A stretch of 48,011 nucleotides of DNA from an uncultured Lachnospiraceae bacterium (lineage in GTDB: Bacteria > Bacillota > Clostridia > Lachnospirales > Lachnospiraceae). This document shows positions 8,421 to 17,675 of this stretch, one piece after another (the stretch's first letter is position 1; each line of letters opens with the position of its first letter). The stretch covers positions 1 to 48,011 of the forward strand of contig CANOVJ010000028.1 in NCBI GenBank assembly GCA_947570615.1. The letters run 5' to 3'. Position numbers and translations under genes: made by a program. The notes under the pieces were generated by a model, which saw nothing but the letters and a program-made list of their open reading frames with translations, made no database searches and was not told the origin of the DNA.

Positions 8421-8490
8421 ACTCCTTTCCAAGCCCTGATAGCTTCTGCGCGGGAGACAGACTCAAAACCAGCGTCCGTCTCCTCCCGTC

Positions 8491-9789
8491 TTAGATTTTC
8501 CGTTTATCGATCACGCGCACGGCCTTGCCCTCGCTTCTTGTGATGGATTTGGGCGCAACCAGACGCACCTTCGCATAGATTCCCAGCATCGCCTTGAGCG
8601 CCGATACCAGAGCTTTCTCCATCTCCGTGATCTTACCCAGATTATCGGAGAAGTTTTCGGGCGTCATCTCCACCATCACCTCGATGGTGTCGGAATTTTT
8701 GATACGATCCACAATGATCTGATAGTTTGCGGGATACCCCTGCTCCAGGAGCACCGTCTCGATCTGGGACGGGAACACGTTGACGCCCTTGACGATCAGC
8801 ATATCGTCGCTCCTGCCCATGGGTTTGCTCATCTTCACATGGGTGCGGCCGCAGGAGCACTTCTTTCTGCTGAGCACGCAGATGTCCCTGGTGCGATAGC
8901 GCAGAAGCGGGAACGCCTCCTTGGTAATCGCCGTAAACACCAGCTCGCCCTTGCTTCCCTCGGGAAGAACCTCGCCCGTGTCCGGATCGATGATCTCAGC
9001 GATAAAGTGATCCTCGTTGATGTGCATGCCGGTCTGCTCGCTGCACTCAAAGGACACGCCCGGGCCGCTGGTCTCTGTGAGTCCGTAAATGTCGTACGCT
9101 TTGATGCCCAGCTTATTCTGGATATCCTGGCGCATCTGTTCGCTCCACGCCTCCGCGCCGAAGATTCCGGCCTTGAGCTTAATCTGATCACGCAGCCCCC
9201 GCTCGTGGATGCTCTCCGCCAGATAGGCGGCGTAGGAAGGGGTACAGCAGAGAATGGTCGCGCCCAGATCCACCATAAACTGGAGCTGACGCTCCGTGTT
9301 GCCCGACGAGAGAGGAAGCGTCAGACAGCCCACCTTATGGCTTCCCCCGTTCAGTCCCGGCCCTCCGGTAAAGAGTCCATAGCCGTAGCAGACGTGGCAG
9401 ACGTCCTCGTCGGTGCCGCCTGCCGCCACGATCGCCCGGGCGCAGCAGTCCTCCCACAGATCGATATCATGCTGCGTGTAAAAGGCCACCACCCTGCGTC
9501 CTGTGGTACCCGAGGTGGACTGGATACGCACACAGTCCTTAAGAGGGCTTGCCAGCAATCCGTAAGGGTAGGCCTCACGAAGGTCGTCCTTGGTCAGGAA
9601 GGGCAGCTTATGCAGATCCTCCACACTCTGAATATCCTCCGGCGCAACGCCCTTCTCCTCCATCTTTGCGCGGTAGTAGGGCACATGATCCCACACACGG
9701 CGCACCTGCCGGACCAGACGCTCATTCTGCCAGGCCAGAATCTGTTCCCGGTCCGCAGTCTCAATTTCCTTCTGATAATAGTTTTCCAT
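8491..9789 (-). CDS. paaK: phenylacetate-CoA ligase (AMP-forming), PaaK family
   Basis: The 432-aa enzyme joins an aryl acetate to CoA using ATP, or runs in reverse to make ATP from an aryl-acetyl-CoA. The phosphate-binding loop is STSGTTGRRVVAFYT near residues 92-106, the acyl-adenylate motif is YGLTETSGPG near 235, and the C-terminal region (RSDDMLIVKGVNVFPSQIE) is typical of PaaK. GGAGG precedes the ATG by seven bases. It follows iorB, whose product complex makes aryl-acetyl-CoA from aryl pyruvates, so the two can form one pathway. The exact acid (phenyl-, indole- or hydroxyphenyl-acetate) cannot be read from sequence. Confidence 0.92.
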   Translation of the reverse strand: MENYYQKEIETADREQILAWQNERLVRQVRRVWDHVPYYRAKMEEKGVAPEDIQSVEDLHKLPFLTKDDLREAYPYGLLASPLKDCVRIQSTSGTTGRRVVAFYTQHDIDLWEDCCARAIVAAGGTDEDVCHVCYGYGLFTGGPGLNGGSHKVGCLTLPLSSGNTERQLQFMVDLGATILCCTPSYAAYLAESIHERGLRDQIKLKAGIFGAEAWSEQMRQDIQNKLGIKAYDIYGLTETSGPGVSFECSEQTGMHINEDHFIAEIIDPDTGEVLPEGSKGELVFTAITKEAFPLLRYRTRDICVLSRKKCSCGRTHVKMSKPMGRSDDMLIVKGVNVFPSQIETVLLEQGYPANYQIIVDRIKNSDTIEVMVEMTPENFSDNLGKITEMEKALVSALKAMLGIYAKVRLVAPKSITRSEGKAVRVIDKRKI

Positions 9790-9846
9790 AAATCAGCCTC
9801 CTCATTTCCGCGCCGCTCTCTGCGCGTCGTTATCTTCTCCTCTTTT

Positions 9847-10419
9847 TTATGAATTTGCTCCCAGCGCAAAGGCCTTCCTGTTCATTTCCAGGAATTTCGG
9901 CGGCACACTGTGTTCTATGGCATCCATCCACTCCTCCTGCGTGAAGTCAAAGTGTCTGGAAAGCCTGCCCATGAGCACAAGGTTCACCGCCCTGCTGCTT
10001 CCCGCTTCCTCCGCCAGGGCCAGCGCATCCAGCGCGTCCACGTTGATTCCCAGCGTCCCGAGCTTTTCCTCCAGCTTTTGCGGATAATCCGCCATGCCCG
10101 CAATCACCGGCATGGGATTGATCTGCTGGCTGTTTACGATGATCCTGCCCCCCGGCTTTAAATACTCCGTATAGCGGGCCGCCTCCAGAAGCTCAAAGGA
10201 TAAGATGCAGTCCGCCTCCCCCTTATCTATGATGGGCGAGCAGACTCTCTCCCCCCAGCGGACATAGGTGACGACGCTTCCGCCCCGCTGGCTCATACCA
10301 TGTACCTCGCTGACCTTCACGTCATATCCCCTGCCAAGAAGGAGACGCCCCAGGAGCTTACTCGCCAGCAGGGTCCCCTGTCCGCCGACTCCCACGATCA
10401 TTATATTCTTTGTTTCCAT
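9847..10419 (-). CDS. iorB: indolepyruvate:ferredoxin oxidoreductase, beta subunit
   Basis: The product of about 190 aa is the gamma-domain type subunit (IMIVGVGGQGTLLASKLLGRLL) of 2-oxo acid:ferredoxin oxidoreductases. With IorA it oxidises aryl pyruvates, made by transamination of Trp, Phe and Tyr, to aryl-acetyl-CoA, CO2 and reduced ferredoxin. The HGMSQRGGSVVTYVRWG motif is characteristic. Its frame overlaps the end of iorA. The start is ambiguous between ATG at 10431 (one base after AAAGGAG plus C) and ATG at 10419; 10419 suits the conserved N-terminus. Confidence 0.93.
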   Translation of the reverse strand: METKNIMIVGVGGQGTLLASKLLGRLLLGRGYDVKVSEVHGMSQRGGSVVTYVRWGERVCSPIIDKGEADCILSFELLEAARYTEYLKPGGRIIVNSQQINPMPVIAGMADYPQKLEEKLGTLGINVDALDALALAEEAGSSRAVNLVLMGRLSRHFDFTQEEWMDAIEHSVPPKFLEMNRKAFALGANS

Positions 10420-10442
10420 ATTTACCGCCATGCTCCTTTCCG

Positions 10443-12179
10443 TCACTCTTGCGATCCCAGCGCGTCAAATCTGCAGAGTTGCTTACACACTCCGCATCCC
10501 ACACAGAGGGTGGCGTCAATCTTCGCTTTCCCGTCCTCCATGCTTATGGCCGGGCATCCGATGTTCATACAGGCCTTACAGCCCCTGCATTTTTCCGGGT
10601 CAGAGCTGATGGGGCCGGGATGCTTTACATATTTCAGCAGCGCGCAGGGGCGGCGTGAGATGATGACAGAGGGCTCCCTGACCGAGAGCTCCTGGCTGAT
10701 CACCCTCTGGCAGGCCTCCATGTCGTAGGGATCGACCACCTTCACCCGTCTGATTCCCACCGCGTGGCACAGGCTCTCCAGGTCGATTTTGGTGCATGGA
10801 TCCCCCTTCAGGTTGTAGCCGGTGGTCGGATTCTGCTGGTGTCCGGTCATGCCCGTGATAGAGTTGTCCAGAATGATCACGGTGGAATTGGATTCGTTGT
10901 AGGCGATATTGATCAGCCCGGTAACGCCGGAATGAATAAATGTGGAGTCCCCGATCACCGCCACAGTCCTTCCCGCACTCTCCTCATCTCCCGCTTTGAC
11001 AAAGCCGTGAAGGCCGGAAACGGAAGCCCCCATGCATACAGTGGTATCGATGGCTCCCAGAGGCGCTACGGCTCCCAGGGTATAGCATCCGATATCCCCC
11101 ATCACCGTGAGCTTTAATTTTTTCAGTACATAAAAGATGCTGCGGTGAGGACAGCCCGCGCACATCACAGGAGGCCGGGCCGGGATCCTCTCCTCCAGCA
11201 CGGGGCCTGTCTGCACGGCCCTGCCCAGCTTCTCCCTTACCAGATTCTGGCTCAGCTCTCCGATATTGGGAAACAGCTCCTTACCGGATACCGAAAGTCC
11301 AAGGCTCCTGCAGTGATCCTCTATGAAGCCGTCCAGCTCCTCCACTACCACAAGCCGTTCAACGCCGGCCGCGAAATCCCTGATCATGCGCTCCGGCATG
11401 GGCCAGATCATGCCCAGCTTAAGAACGGGGTATGTATCTCCAAACGCTTCCTTCACGTACTGATAGCAGGTGGAGGAGGTAATGATCCCCAGGGAGTTGT
11501 CCGTCCCCTGCTCTATCCGGTTGATATCCGCCGTCTCCGCCCAGGCGGTGAGCTCCCTGGTGCGCGCCTCCACCACAGGGTGCCGGTTCTTCGCATTGGC
11601 AGGCATCATAATATATTTACCGGGATTTTTTTCGTATTTCTTCGGTTCCGGGAGGATCCTCTCCCCCGGCTCAACCACACTCTGGGAGTGGCTGACGCGG
11701 GTACACATCTTAATCAGAACCGCCGTGTCAAACCTCTCGGAGAGCTCATAGCCGAGCCTGGCAAAGCGAAGCGCCTCCGCGGAATCGGACGGCTCGAGCA
11801 TGGGGATTTTGGCCGCCCTGGCATAATGGCGGGAATCCTGTTCGTTCTGGGAGCTGTGCATCCCCGCGTCGTCCGCCACACCGATGAGAAGCCCCGCGTT
11901 CACACCCGTGTAAGAAATCGTGAAAAGGGGGTCCGCGGCCACATTCAGTCCCACGTGCTTCATGGCGCAAAAGCTTCTCTTTCCGGCAAGGGATGCGCCC
12001 AGCGCCGCCTCGAGGGCTACCTTTTCGTTGGGAGCCCACTCTGCGTAGATCTCCTCATATTTCGCCACGCACTCGGTAATCTCCGTGCTGGGCGTCCCGG
12101 GATAGCTGGATACAAAGCAGCAGCCCGCCTCATAGAGGCCTCTGGCAACTGCCTCGTTGCCAAGCATCAGTGTCTTCAT
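10443..12179 (-). CDS. iorA: indolepyruvate:ferredoxin oxidoreductase, alpha subunit
   Basis: The 578-aa protein carries the pyrimidine-binding domain (MLGNEAVARGLYEAGC; SYPGTPSTEI), the thiamine diphosphate domain (GDIGCYTLGAVAPLG; GDSTFIHSGVTGLINIAYN) and a C-terminal two-[4Fe-4S] ferredoxin domain (CRGCKACMNIGCPA and CVGCGVCKQLC). These are the standard IorA modules in the standard order. AGGAGG lies nine bases before the ATG at 12179; the frame is open upstream but without a site. The stop overlaps the start region of iorB. The complex is cytoplasmic and oxygen-sensitive, as expected for a strict anaerobe. Confidence 0.95.
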   Translation of the reverse strand: MKTLMLGNEAVARGLYEAGCCFVSSYPGTPSTEITECVAKYEEIYAEWAPNEKVALEAALGASLAGKRSFCAMKHVGLNVAADPLFTISYTGVNAGLLIGVADDAGMHSSQNEQDSRHYARAAKIPMLEPSDSAEALRFARLGYELSERFDTAVLIKMCTRVSHSQSVVEPGERILPEPKKYEKNPGKYIMMPANAKNRHPVVEARTRELTAWAETADINRIEQGTDNSLGIITSSTCYQYVKEAFGDTYPVLKLGMIWPMPERMIRDFAAGVERLVVVEELDGFIEDHCRSLGLSVSGKELFPNIGELSQNLVREKLGRAVQTGPVLEERIPARPPVMCAGCPHRSIFYVLKKLKLTVMGDIGCYTLGAVAPLGAIDTTVCMGASVSGLHGFVKAGDEESAGRTVAVIGDSTFIHSGVTGLINIAYNESNSTVIILDNSITGMTGHQQNPTTGYNLKGDPCTKIDLESLCHAVGIRRVKVVDPYDMEACQRVISQELSVREPSVIISRRPCALLKYVKHPGPISSDPEKCRGCKACMNIGCPAISMEDGKAKIDATLCVGCGVCKQLCRFDALGSQE

Positions 12180-12234
12180 ATATATTTTCCTCCTGTTTAA
12201 AATTCCGCAGATGTTCTTTCGCCCATCCCTTCCG

Positions 12235-12271
12235 GAACGATTTCCGGCCGCCGTACATCCGTAAATCGTTC
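12235..12271. repeat. inverted repeat between symporter and iorA genes
   Basis: GAACGATTT (12235-12243) and AAATCGTTC (12263-12271) form a perfect nine-base inverted repeat around a 19-base GC-rich loop. There is no T-run. It could stabilise mRNA ends or bind a regulator between the two halves of the operon. Confidence 0.6.
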
Positions 12272-12296
12272 TGCTCACACTCGGACATCTGCTGAT

Positions 12297-13847
12297 TTAA
12301 GACTGATCGCCGATGGAATCGGTCACGGAAACCGTCACCTTCCTCTGGTAACAGGAGAAAATCTTCTCCAGCGTCTTCTGCTCAGGCGCCCTGGTCACAA
12401 CGCTCACCACCGGTACAATCACAAGCCCGGCCAGCATGCAGAACGCTCCGGCGTTGATGGGAGACTGCAGATATACGGGAAACGCGGAACGCACAAAGAT
12501 ATTGGCAAGCATCACTACCGTAGAGAACAGAAAGCTCACCCAGCAGGCCGCCTTCGTCGTCCGTTTCCAGTACAGGCCATAGAGAAAGGGCGCCAGGAAC
12601 GCGCCTGCCAGCGCGCCCCAGCTCACTCCCATGAGCTGTGCGATAAAGGTGACATTGGAACGGTACTGGATCAGCGCAAGCACCACGGAGACCGCGATAA
12701 ATACAACCAGAAGCCCCCGCATCCATTTAACCTGTTCCTTTTCATCCATCTCTTTAATAATATTACCTTTAATGAAGTCCAGCGTCAAGGTGGAGCTTGA
12801 TGCCAGCACCAGGGACGAGAGGGTGGACATGGAGGCGGAAAGCACCAGAATGACCACCACCGCGATCAGGATCGTGGGCAGGCCCGAGAGCATGGTCGGC
12901 ACAACCGAATCATAGCCGTTCGCCGCGATATCGATTTTGTCACTGAAAAGACGTCCAAAGCCGCCCAGGAAGTAGCATCCGCCGGACACGATGGTGGCGA
13001 ATACGGTGGAGATCACCATCCCCTTGTTGATTGCGCTCTCGCTCTTGATGGCATAGAATTTCTGCACCATCTGGGGCAGTCCCCAGGTTCCCAGACTGGT
13101 GAGGATCACCACGCCCAGAAGGTTCGCCGGATCCGGCCCGAAAAAGGAGTTAAATATTCCCGGCGCGGAGGAGACCGTCTCGTCGCTCACCGCAGAGAGC
13201 GCATCCAGCGCCGCCAGAAATCCCCCCTGGCTGTTTAACACCGCAAGGATCACCGCCACAATGCCGAAAATCATGATAATCCCCTGAATAAAGTCATTGA
13301 TGGCGGTGGCCATATAGCCCCCGGCTATGACATAGATTCCGGTAAGCACAGCCATGGCGATCACGCATACGCTGTAATCGATGTCAAAGGCCATCCCGAA
13401 CAGACGGCTCAATCCATTGTAGAGACTGGCCGTGTAGGGAATCAGAAAGATAAAAATGATCACCGAAGCCGCCAGCTTTAAGGGCCTGCTCTCAAAACGC
13501 TGCCCGAAAAATTCCGGCATGGTGGCGCTGTTTAAATGCTGGGTCATGATGCGGGTACGCCGTCCCAGCACCGCCCAGGCCAGCAGGGAGCCGATAAAGG
13601 CGTTTCCAAGCCCCGCCCAGGTGGCCGCAATCCCGTATTTCCATCCGAACTGTCCCGCATAGCCCACGAAGACCACCGCCGAGAAATAGCTGGTTCCATA
13701 GGCAAAGGCGGTAAGCCAGGGCCCCACGTTCCTTCCCCCCAGCACAAACCCGTTCACATCCGTGGCGTGCCTGCGGCAATAGAATCCAATGCCGATCATC
13801 ACGCCAAAAAAAACAATAAGCAGTGCAAGCTTGATAAAAAGATCCAT
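12297..13847 (-). CDS. sodium:solute symporter (SSS family)
   Basis: The 516-aa integral membrane protein has about 13 hydrophobic segments starting at KLALLIVFFGVMIGIGFYC. It has the SSS pattern: GGRNVGPWLTAFAYGTSYFSA early, GGYMATAINDFIQGIIMIFG in the middle, and LVLSASMSTLSSLVLASSSTLTLDF later. The family (PutP, PanF, acetate and aryl-acid permeases) couples Na+ entry to uptake of a carboxylate or amino acid. In this operon an aryl acid or aromatic amino acid is the likely cargo; this is inference. GAGGGG lies shortly before the ATG at 13847. Longer open frame upstream overlaps the ligase gene and is not used. Confidence 0.9.
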   Translation of the reverse strand: MDLFIKLALLIVFFGVMIGIGFYCRRHATDVNGFVLGGRNVGPWLTAFAYGTSYFSAVVFVGYAGQFGWKYGIAATWAGLGNAFIGSLLAWAVLGRRTRIMTQHLNSATMPEFFGQRFESRPLKLAASVIIFIFLIPYTASLYNGLSRLFGMAFDIDYSVCVIAMAVLTGIYVIAGGYMATAINDFIQGIIMIFGIVAVILAVLNSQGGFLAALDALSAVSDETVSSAPGIFNSFFGPDPANLLGVVILTSLGTWGLPQMVQKFYAIKSESAINKGMVISTVFATIVSGGCYFLGGFGRLFSDKIDIAANGYDSVVPTMLSGLPTILIAVVVILVLSASMSTLSSLVLASSSTLTLDFIKGNIIKEMDEKEQVKWMRGLLVVFIAVSVVLALIQYRSNVTFIAQLMGVSWGALAGAFLAPFLYGLYWKRTTKAACWVSFLFSTVVMLANIFVRSAFPVYLQSPINAGAFCMLAGLVIVPVVSVVTRAPEQKTLEKIFSCYQRKVTVSVTDSIGDQS

Positions 13848-13863
13848 TTTTCCCCTCTTTTCT

Positions 13864-15501
13864 CTAGTTTCTGATCTGTGCCTCCACAAGACTGCCATGA
13901 CAGTACCGCTCCCGCAGCAACGGCTTTTCGATCTTGCCTGTGGGATTTCTGGGCACCTGTTCAAAGATGATTTTTCTGGGCCGTTTGTATCTGGGAAGCT
14001 CCCTGCAGAATGCCATGATCTCGTCCTCCGTGCAGGAAACATCCTCTTTGAGCTCGATCACCGCCGCCGCAATCTCGCCAAGCCGGGCGTCCGGCAGGCC
14101 GATGACAGCCGCATCCTTAACCTTATCGCTGCGGCGCAGAAAATCCTCGATCTGTACCGGGTACAGATTTTCTCCTCCGGAGATGATGACATCCTTTTTC
14201 CGGTCTACCAGATAGATGAATCCGTCCTCGTCCATCCGGGCCATATCCCCCGTATAGAGCCATCCGTCCTTCAAAACCTCGGCCGTCGCCTCGGGGTTTT
14301 TATAGTAACAGAGCATGACGCCGGGCCCGTGGACAATGAGCTCTCCCACCTCTCCCCGGGGCGTGTCCCTGCCCTGCTCGTCCACAATCCTGGCCTCCCA
14401 GTGATATCCGGGTTTTCCGATGGCTCCCACCTTATGTATATTTTCCACCCCGAGATGGACACAGCCAGGCCCTGTAGATTCGCTCAGACCATAGTTGGTA
14501 TCGTACTGGTGATGGGGGAAATGCTTCTTCCAGCGCTGGATCAGGCTGGGGGGCACGGGCTGCGCCCCGATATGCATCAGCCGCCACTGTTCCAGCAGAT
14601 AATGCCCCATGTCCACCTTTCCGGACTCGATGGCGTCCAGAAGATCCTGGGCCCAGGGCACCAGCAGCCAAACGATCGTACATTTTTCCTCCGTAACCGC
14701 CCGCAGGATCCACTCCGGCTTTACCCCCCGCAAAAGCACCGCCCGGCTGGCCGACAGGAGCGATCCGAACCAGTGCATTTTCGCGCCGGTGTGATAAAGA
14801 GGCGGAATGCACAAAAACACATCCTCCCTGGTCTGGCCGTGGTGATTCTGCTCCGTCTCGCAGGAGGCGCGCAGCGAAAGGTGGTCGTGCAGGATCGCTT
14901 TCGGAAAGCCTGTGGTGCCGGAGGAAAAGTAGATCGCCGCATAGTCCGTCTCCTTAAGTTCAATGGGCGGCGCGCTGGAGGAACAAAAGCCCGTCAGCTT
15001 CAGAAAATCCTCCGTGTAGGACGGTCCCCCCTTTCCGGGAAAGAACATCATCTTAACCTTTGGAAGCTCCTGTGCGATGGCATCCATACGGCTGATGAAC
15101 TCCGGCCCGAAAACCAGAGCCTCCACGTCTGCAAGCTCCAGACAGTATCTGATCTCCTCCGCGGAATAGCGGAAATTTAAGGGGACGGCCACGCCGCCCG
15201 CCTTGAGAATCCCGAAATAGACAGGCAGCCATTCCAGACAGTTCATCATCAGAATGCCCACCTTTTGTTCCCGCTCCAGGCCGCGGCTTAAGAGCAGATT
15301 GGCAAAGCGGTTGGCCCGCCTGTCAAAATCCGCCCAGCTCAGCTCCCTGCGGTAGGGAGCCCCGTTTTCCGCGCCCTCGATCAGGCTCGCCTCCCGCCAG
15401 GTCACCGCGCTGTCCCTCTCCTGGGAGGGATTCAGCTCCACAAGCGCCGGATCCGAACCATAAAGCCGGGCATTGCGCTCCAAAAAGTCAGTGATTACCA
15501 T
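13864..15501 (-). CDS. AMP-forming acyl-CoA synthetase
   Basis: The 545-aa enzyme of the ANL superfamily activates a carboxylic acid to its CoA thioester. Visible motifs are the P-loop YFSSGTTGFPKAILHDH near 185, YGLSESTGPGC near 310, GWLYTGDMARMDEDGFIYLVDRKKD near 420-445, and the catalytic lysine region NPTGKIEKPLLRE at the C-terminus. It is unlike the PaaK-type ligase in the same operon, so the island encodes two different CoA ligases. AAAGGAGG lies eight bases before the ATG at 15501. The gene is 16 bases upstream of the symporter gene. The substrate is unknown; a medium-chain or aryl acid is most likely from context. Confidence 0.9.
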   Translation of the reverse strand: MVITDFLERNARLYGSDPALVELNPSQERDSAVTWREASLIEGAENGAPYRRELSWADFDRRANRFANLLLSRGLEREQKVGILMMNCLEWLPVYFGILKAGGVAVPLNFRYSAEEIRYCLELADVEALVFGPEFISRMDAIAQELPKVKMMFFPGKGGPSYTEDFLKLTGFCSSSAPPIELKETDYAAIYFSSGTTGFPKAILHDHLSLRASCETEQNHHGQTREDVFLCIPPLYHTGAKMHWFGSLLSASRAVLLRGVKPEWILRAVTEEKCTIVWLLVPWAQDLLDAIESGKVDMGHYLLEQWRLMHIGAQPVPPSLIQRWKKHFPHHQYDTNYGLSESTGPGCVHLGVENIHKVGAIGKPGYHWEARIVDEQGRDTPRGEVGELIVHGPGVMLCYYKNPEATAEVLKDGWLYTGDMARMDEDGFIYLVDRKKDVIISGGENLYPVQIEDFLRRSDKVKDAAVIGLPDARLGEIAAAVIELKEDVSCTEDEIMAFCRELPRYKRPRKIIFEQVPRNPTGKIEKPLLRERYCHGSLVEAQIRN

Positions 15502-15558
15502 GTATGGTTCCTCCTTTTTCGTATTTTCGTAATCCATTGATTTATCTGTTTCTTTCTG

Positions 15559-15957
15559 TCAGCCAATGGCAAAGCCATTGACTGTGGCATGGGCCACATA
15601 GGTTCCCAGCTCATCCTCTATATCCACCGCGTACAGTGCGGTGGTATGCCCCTCTCTCAGGCATGAGGCCTTTGCGATCAGGCGCTTCCCCTTTGCAGGG
15701 GAGAGAAAGGTAATCGACGCGTTCTGGCTGACCGTCTTCCTCTGCGCATACCCGTTGGCCGCGATGGCGCAGGCAAAATCCGCCAGGGTAAAAACCGCCC
15801 CGCCCATGGGGACGTTATTCTCATTCATATGCCGCTGCTCCAGGGTCAGGGAACACACTGCCTTCCCGGGCTCTGCACAATCAATGACGATCCCCGTTGT
15901 ACCCACGGCAAAATGATCGTTTTGAAAGCGGCGGCGAATCTCCTCCAAAGCTGACAT
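15559..15957 (-). CDS. PaaI-family hotdog thioesterase
   Basis: The 132-aa protein has the hotdog pattern NVPMGGAVFTLADFACAIAAN near residue 50, with conserved Gly-Gly and acidic residues, and the strand NASITFLSPAKGKRLIAKA. Members hydrolyse aryl- or acyl-CoA thioesters. In an operon that forms aryl-acetyl-CoA it could release free acid and recycle CoA. AAAGGAG lies seven bases before the ATG at 15957; an upstream in-frame ATG at 15987 has no site. It begins about 45 bases after the recombinase stop, so recombinase and cargo are probably on one transcript. Confidence 0.9.
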   Translation of the reverse strand: MSALEEIRRRFQNDHFAVGTTGIVIDCAEPGKAVCSLTLEQRHMNENNVPMGGAVFTLADFACAIAANGYAQRKTVSQNASITFLSPAKGKRLIAKASCLREGHTTALYAVDIEDELGTYVAHATVNGFAIG

Positions 15958-16004
15958 GAACAGACTCCTTTCCTGAAAAAACTCCATTTACCACTTTAAT
16001 ACTT

Positions 16005-17675
16005 TTAATCGCTAAAGTCAAGATTTTTTTGCGGAGGCGCCGATCCCTTTCTCAGATATACGTGGGCAGACTCTCCGTCCCATAAAACCTCCTCGATGAT
16101 CTCCTTCAAAAACTCCCGCTTCTCTGTGAAGGGCAGCCGGTCAAACACCGCCGGGAAATCCATCAGCCCTTCCGAAAAATCTCCGCCGAAATCAGGCTGT
16201 TCCGCCCTCTGCGCCGCCTCCTCTTCCTCCCCGATCCGTCTCTCCAGCTCTCTGCATTCGGCGTCCAGTCTCTGTATCTCTTCATTAATATATCTGACGG
16301 AAACGCTCTGTGTCTCCAGCTTTCCCACGGAAGCCACCAGCGCCTGGATCTTCCCTCTCTTTTTTTCATATTCCTGAGAAAGGAGCGCCTTTCTCGACAC
16401 TTCCCCAATATTTGTGTCCCGGATCCGGCTCCTTAATTCCTCCAGCAGAGGAATCATCCCCTCATCCGGCGCTGCCAGACGCAGAATTCGTCTGCACACT
16501 TCGTTATCCAGCCGATTCCCGTGGACATTTTTGTTCCCGCACCTCTCTCCATGGGTTTTATCCTTATAGGGGCAGCGGTATGAAAAGGTGCGCTCCCCCT
16601 TCTGCGTGACTCTGGAGGCCGGATAGTTCTTGGGCCGCATCCGGTGGTCGCAGGTACAGCAGACCAGCCCCGACAAAAGTGAAGCATTGTTTCTGAGATT
16701 CCTGAAATTCTCCCCCCGGCTCTTATTGTCCTCGAGCAGCTTCTGGACGCGTACATAGTCCTCCCCCCGTATGACTCCCTGGTGGCGTCCCATAGATATG
16801 ATCCACGTTTCCAGGGGCATGCTCTGATTCTTATATGTGGAAGAAGTGGTCCTGGCGTATGCCATCAGTCCCGATTTCTGATCCAGCTCCTCCCGGTCAA
16901 TACACACCTGGCACCCCATGTCGTAAAAATACTGCCAGGCCTCCTGGTCCGCAACACAGTACACCGGATTGACCAGAATGTCCCTGATCCCGGAAACCGT
17001 GAACTCCCTGCCCCTTCTGGTTTTGATCCCGTCCGCGAGAAGCGCTTCGAGGACTTTGGTGATAGAGCGCCTTTCCAGAAAGCAGGAAAAGATAAATCGG
17101 ACGAGCGGGATCTCCCCCGGATTCCAGGTAAGGCAGTACAGGGATTTCTTTTTCAGAGCCGCCGCCTCCTGCTCCAGCTTCATGGAGGAAAAGCCAAGGG
17201 GCGTGTTTCCCCCGAGCCAGCGGCCGCTTCTGGCGAGCATGATCATATTGTCCTTTACCCGCTCCGCGATCTGCTCCCGCTCCATCTGGGCAAGCACGCC
17301 CGAAAAATACAGCATGGCCTTGCCGATGGGGGTGGTCGTATCGAACTTCTCCCTGACGCTGATAAAGGATGTGTTCATGCGGTTTAAATCCTCCATCAGA
17401 TTCGCCAGATCCGCCAGATTTCTTCCCAGCCGGTCCAGCCGGTAACAGACCAGGTAGTCAAAATGCCGGGTTTTCAGCTCCTGCATCATCTGCTGAAACC
17501 GGGGCCGCCTGGTGTCCTTACCGGAAAACCCTTCGTCCTCAAACTCCAGGATCTGCGCCTGATCGCCTCCCTCTATAAACATGGCGATGTATTCCCTGCA
17601 CATGATGAGCTGGTTCTCGACGCTTTCCCCCTTTCCGGTCCATTTCGATTTTCTGCTGTAGACGGCGATCAGCAT
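16005..17675 (-). CDS. large serine recombinase of element 1
   Basis: The 556-aa site-specific recombinase has a resolvase domain (residues 1-150) with catalytic Ser10 in YSRKS and the RLDRLGRNLADL motif. A recombinase domain follows (about 165-270), then a zinc ribbon (CCTCDHRMRP ... YRCPYKDKTHGERCGNK) and a C-terminal coiled coil with LEELRSRI and RRIGEEEEAAQRAE. This is the layout of Clostridial TndX/TnpX-type and phage large serine integrases, which exchange DNA at a two-base core without target duplication. AAAGGAGG lies eight bases before the ATG. Its ATG overlaps the stop of the upstream small gene as ATGCTGA. No lesion is visible, so it may be active. Confidence 0.95.
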   Translation of the reverse strand: MLIAVYSRKSKWTGKGESVENQLIMCREYIAMFIEGGDQAQILEFEDEGFSGKDTRRPRFQQMMQELKTRHFDYLVCYRLDRLGRNLADLANLMEDLNRMNTSFISVREKFDTTTPIGKAMLYFSGVLAQMEREQIAERVKDNMIMLARSGRWLGGNTPLGFSSMKLEQEAAALKKKSLYCLTWNPGEIPLVRFIFSCFLERRSITKVLEALLADGIKTRRGREFTVSGIRDILVNPVYCVADQEAWQYFYDMGCQVCIDREELDQKSGLMAYARTTSSTYKNQSMPLETWIISMGRHQGVIRGEDYVRVQKLLEDNKSRGENFRNLRNNASLLSGLVCCTCDHRMRPKNYPASRVTQKGERTFSYRCPYKDKTHGERCGNKNVHGNRLDNEVCRRILRLAAPDEGMIPLLEELRSRIRDTNIGEVSRKALLSQEYEKKRGKIQALVASVGKLETQSVSVRYINEEIQRLDAECRELERRIGEEEEAAQRAEQPDFGGDFSEGLMDFPAVFDRLPFTEKREFLKEIIEEVLWDGESAHVYLRKGSAPPQKNLDFSD

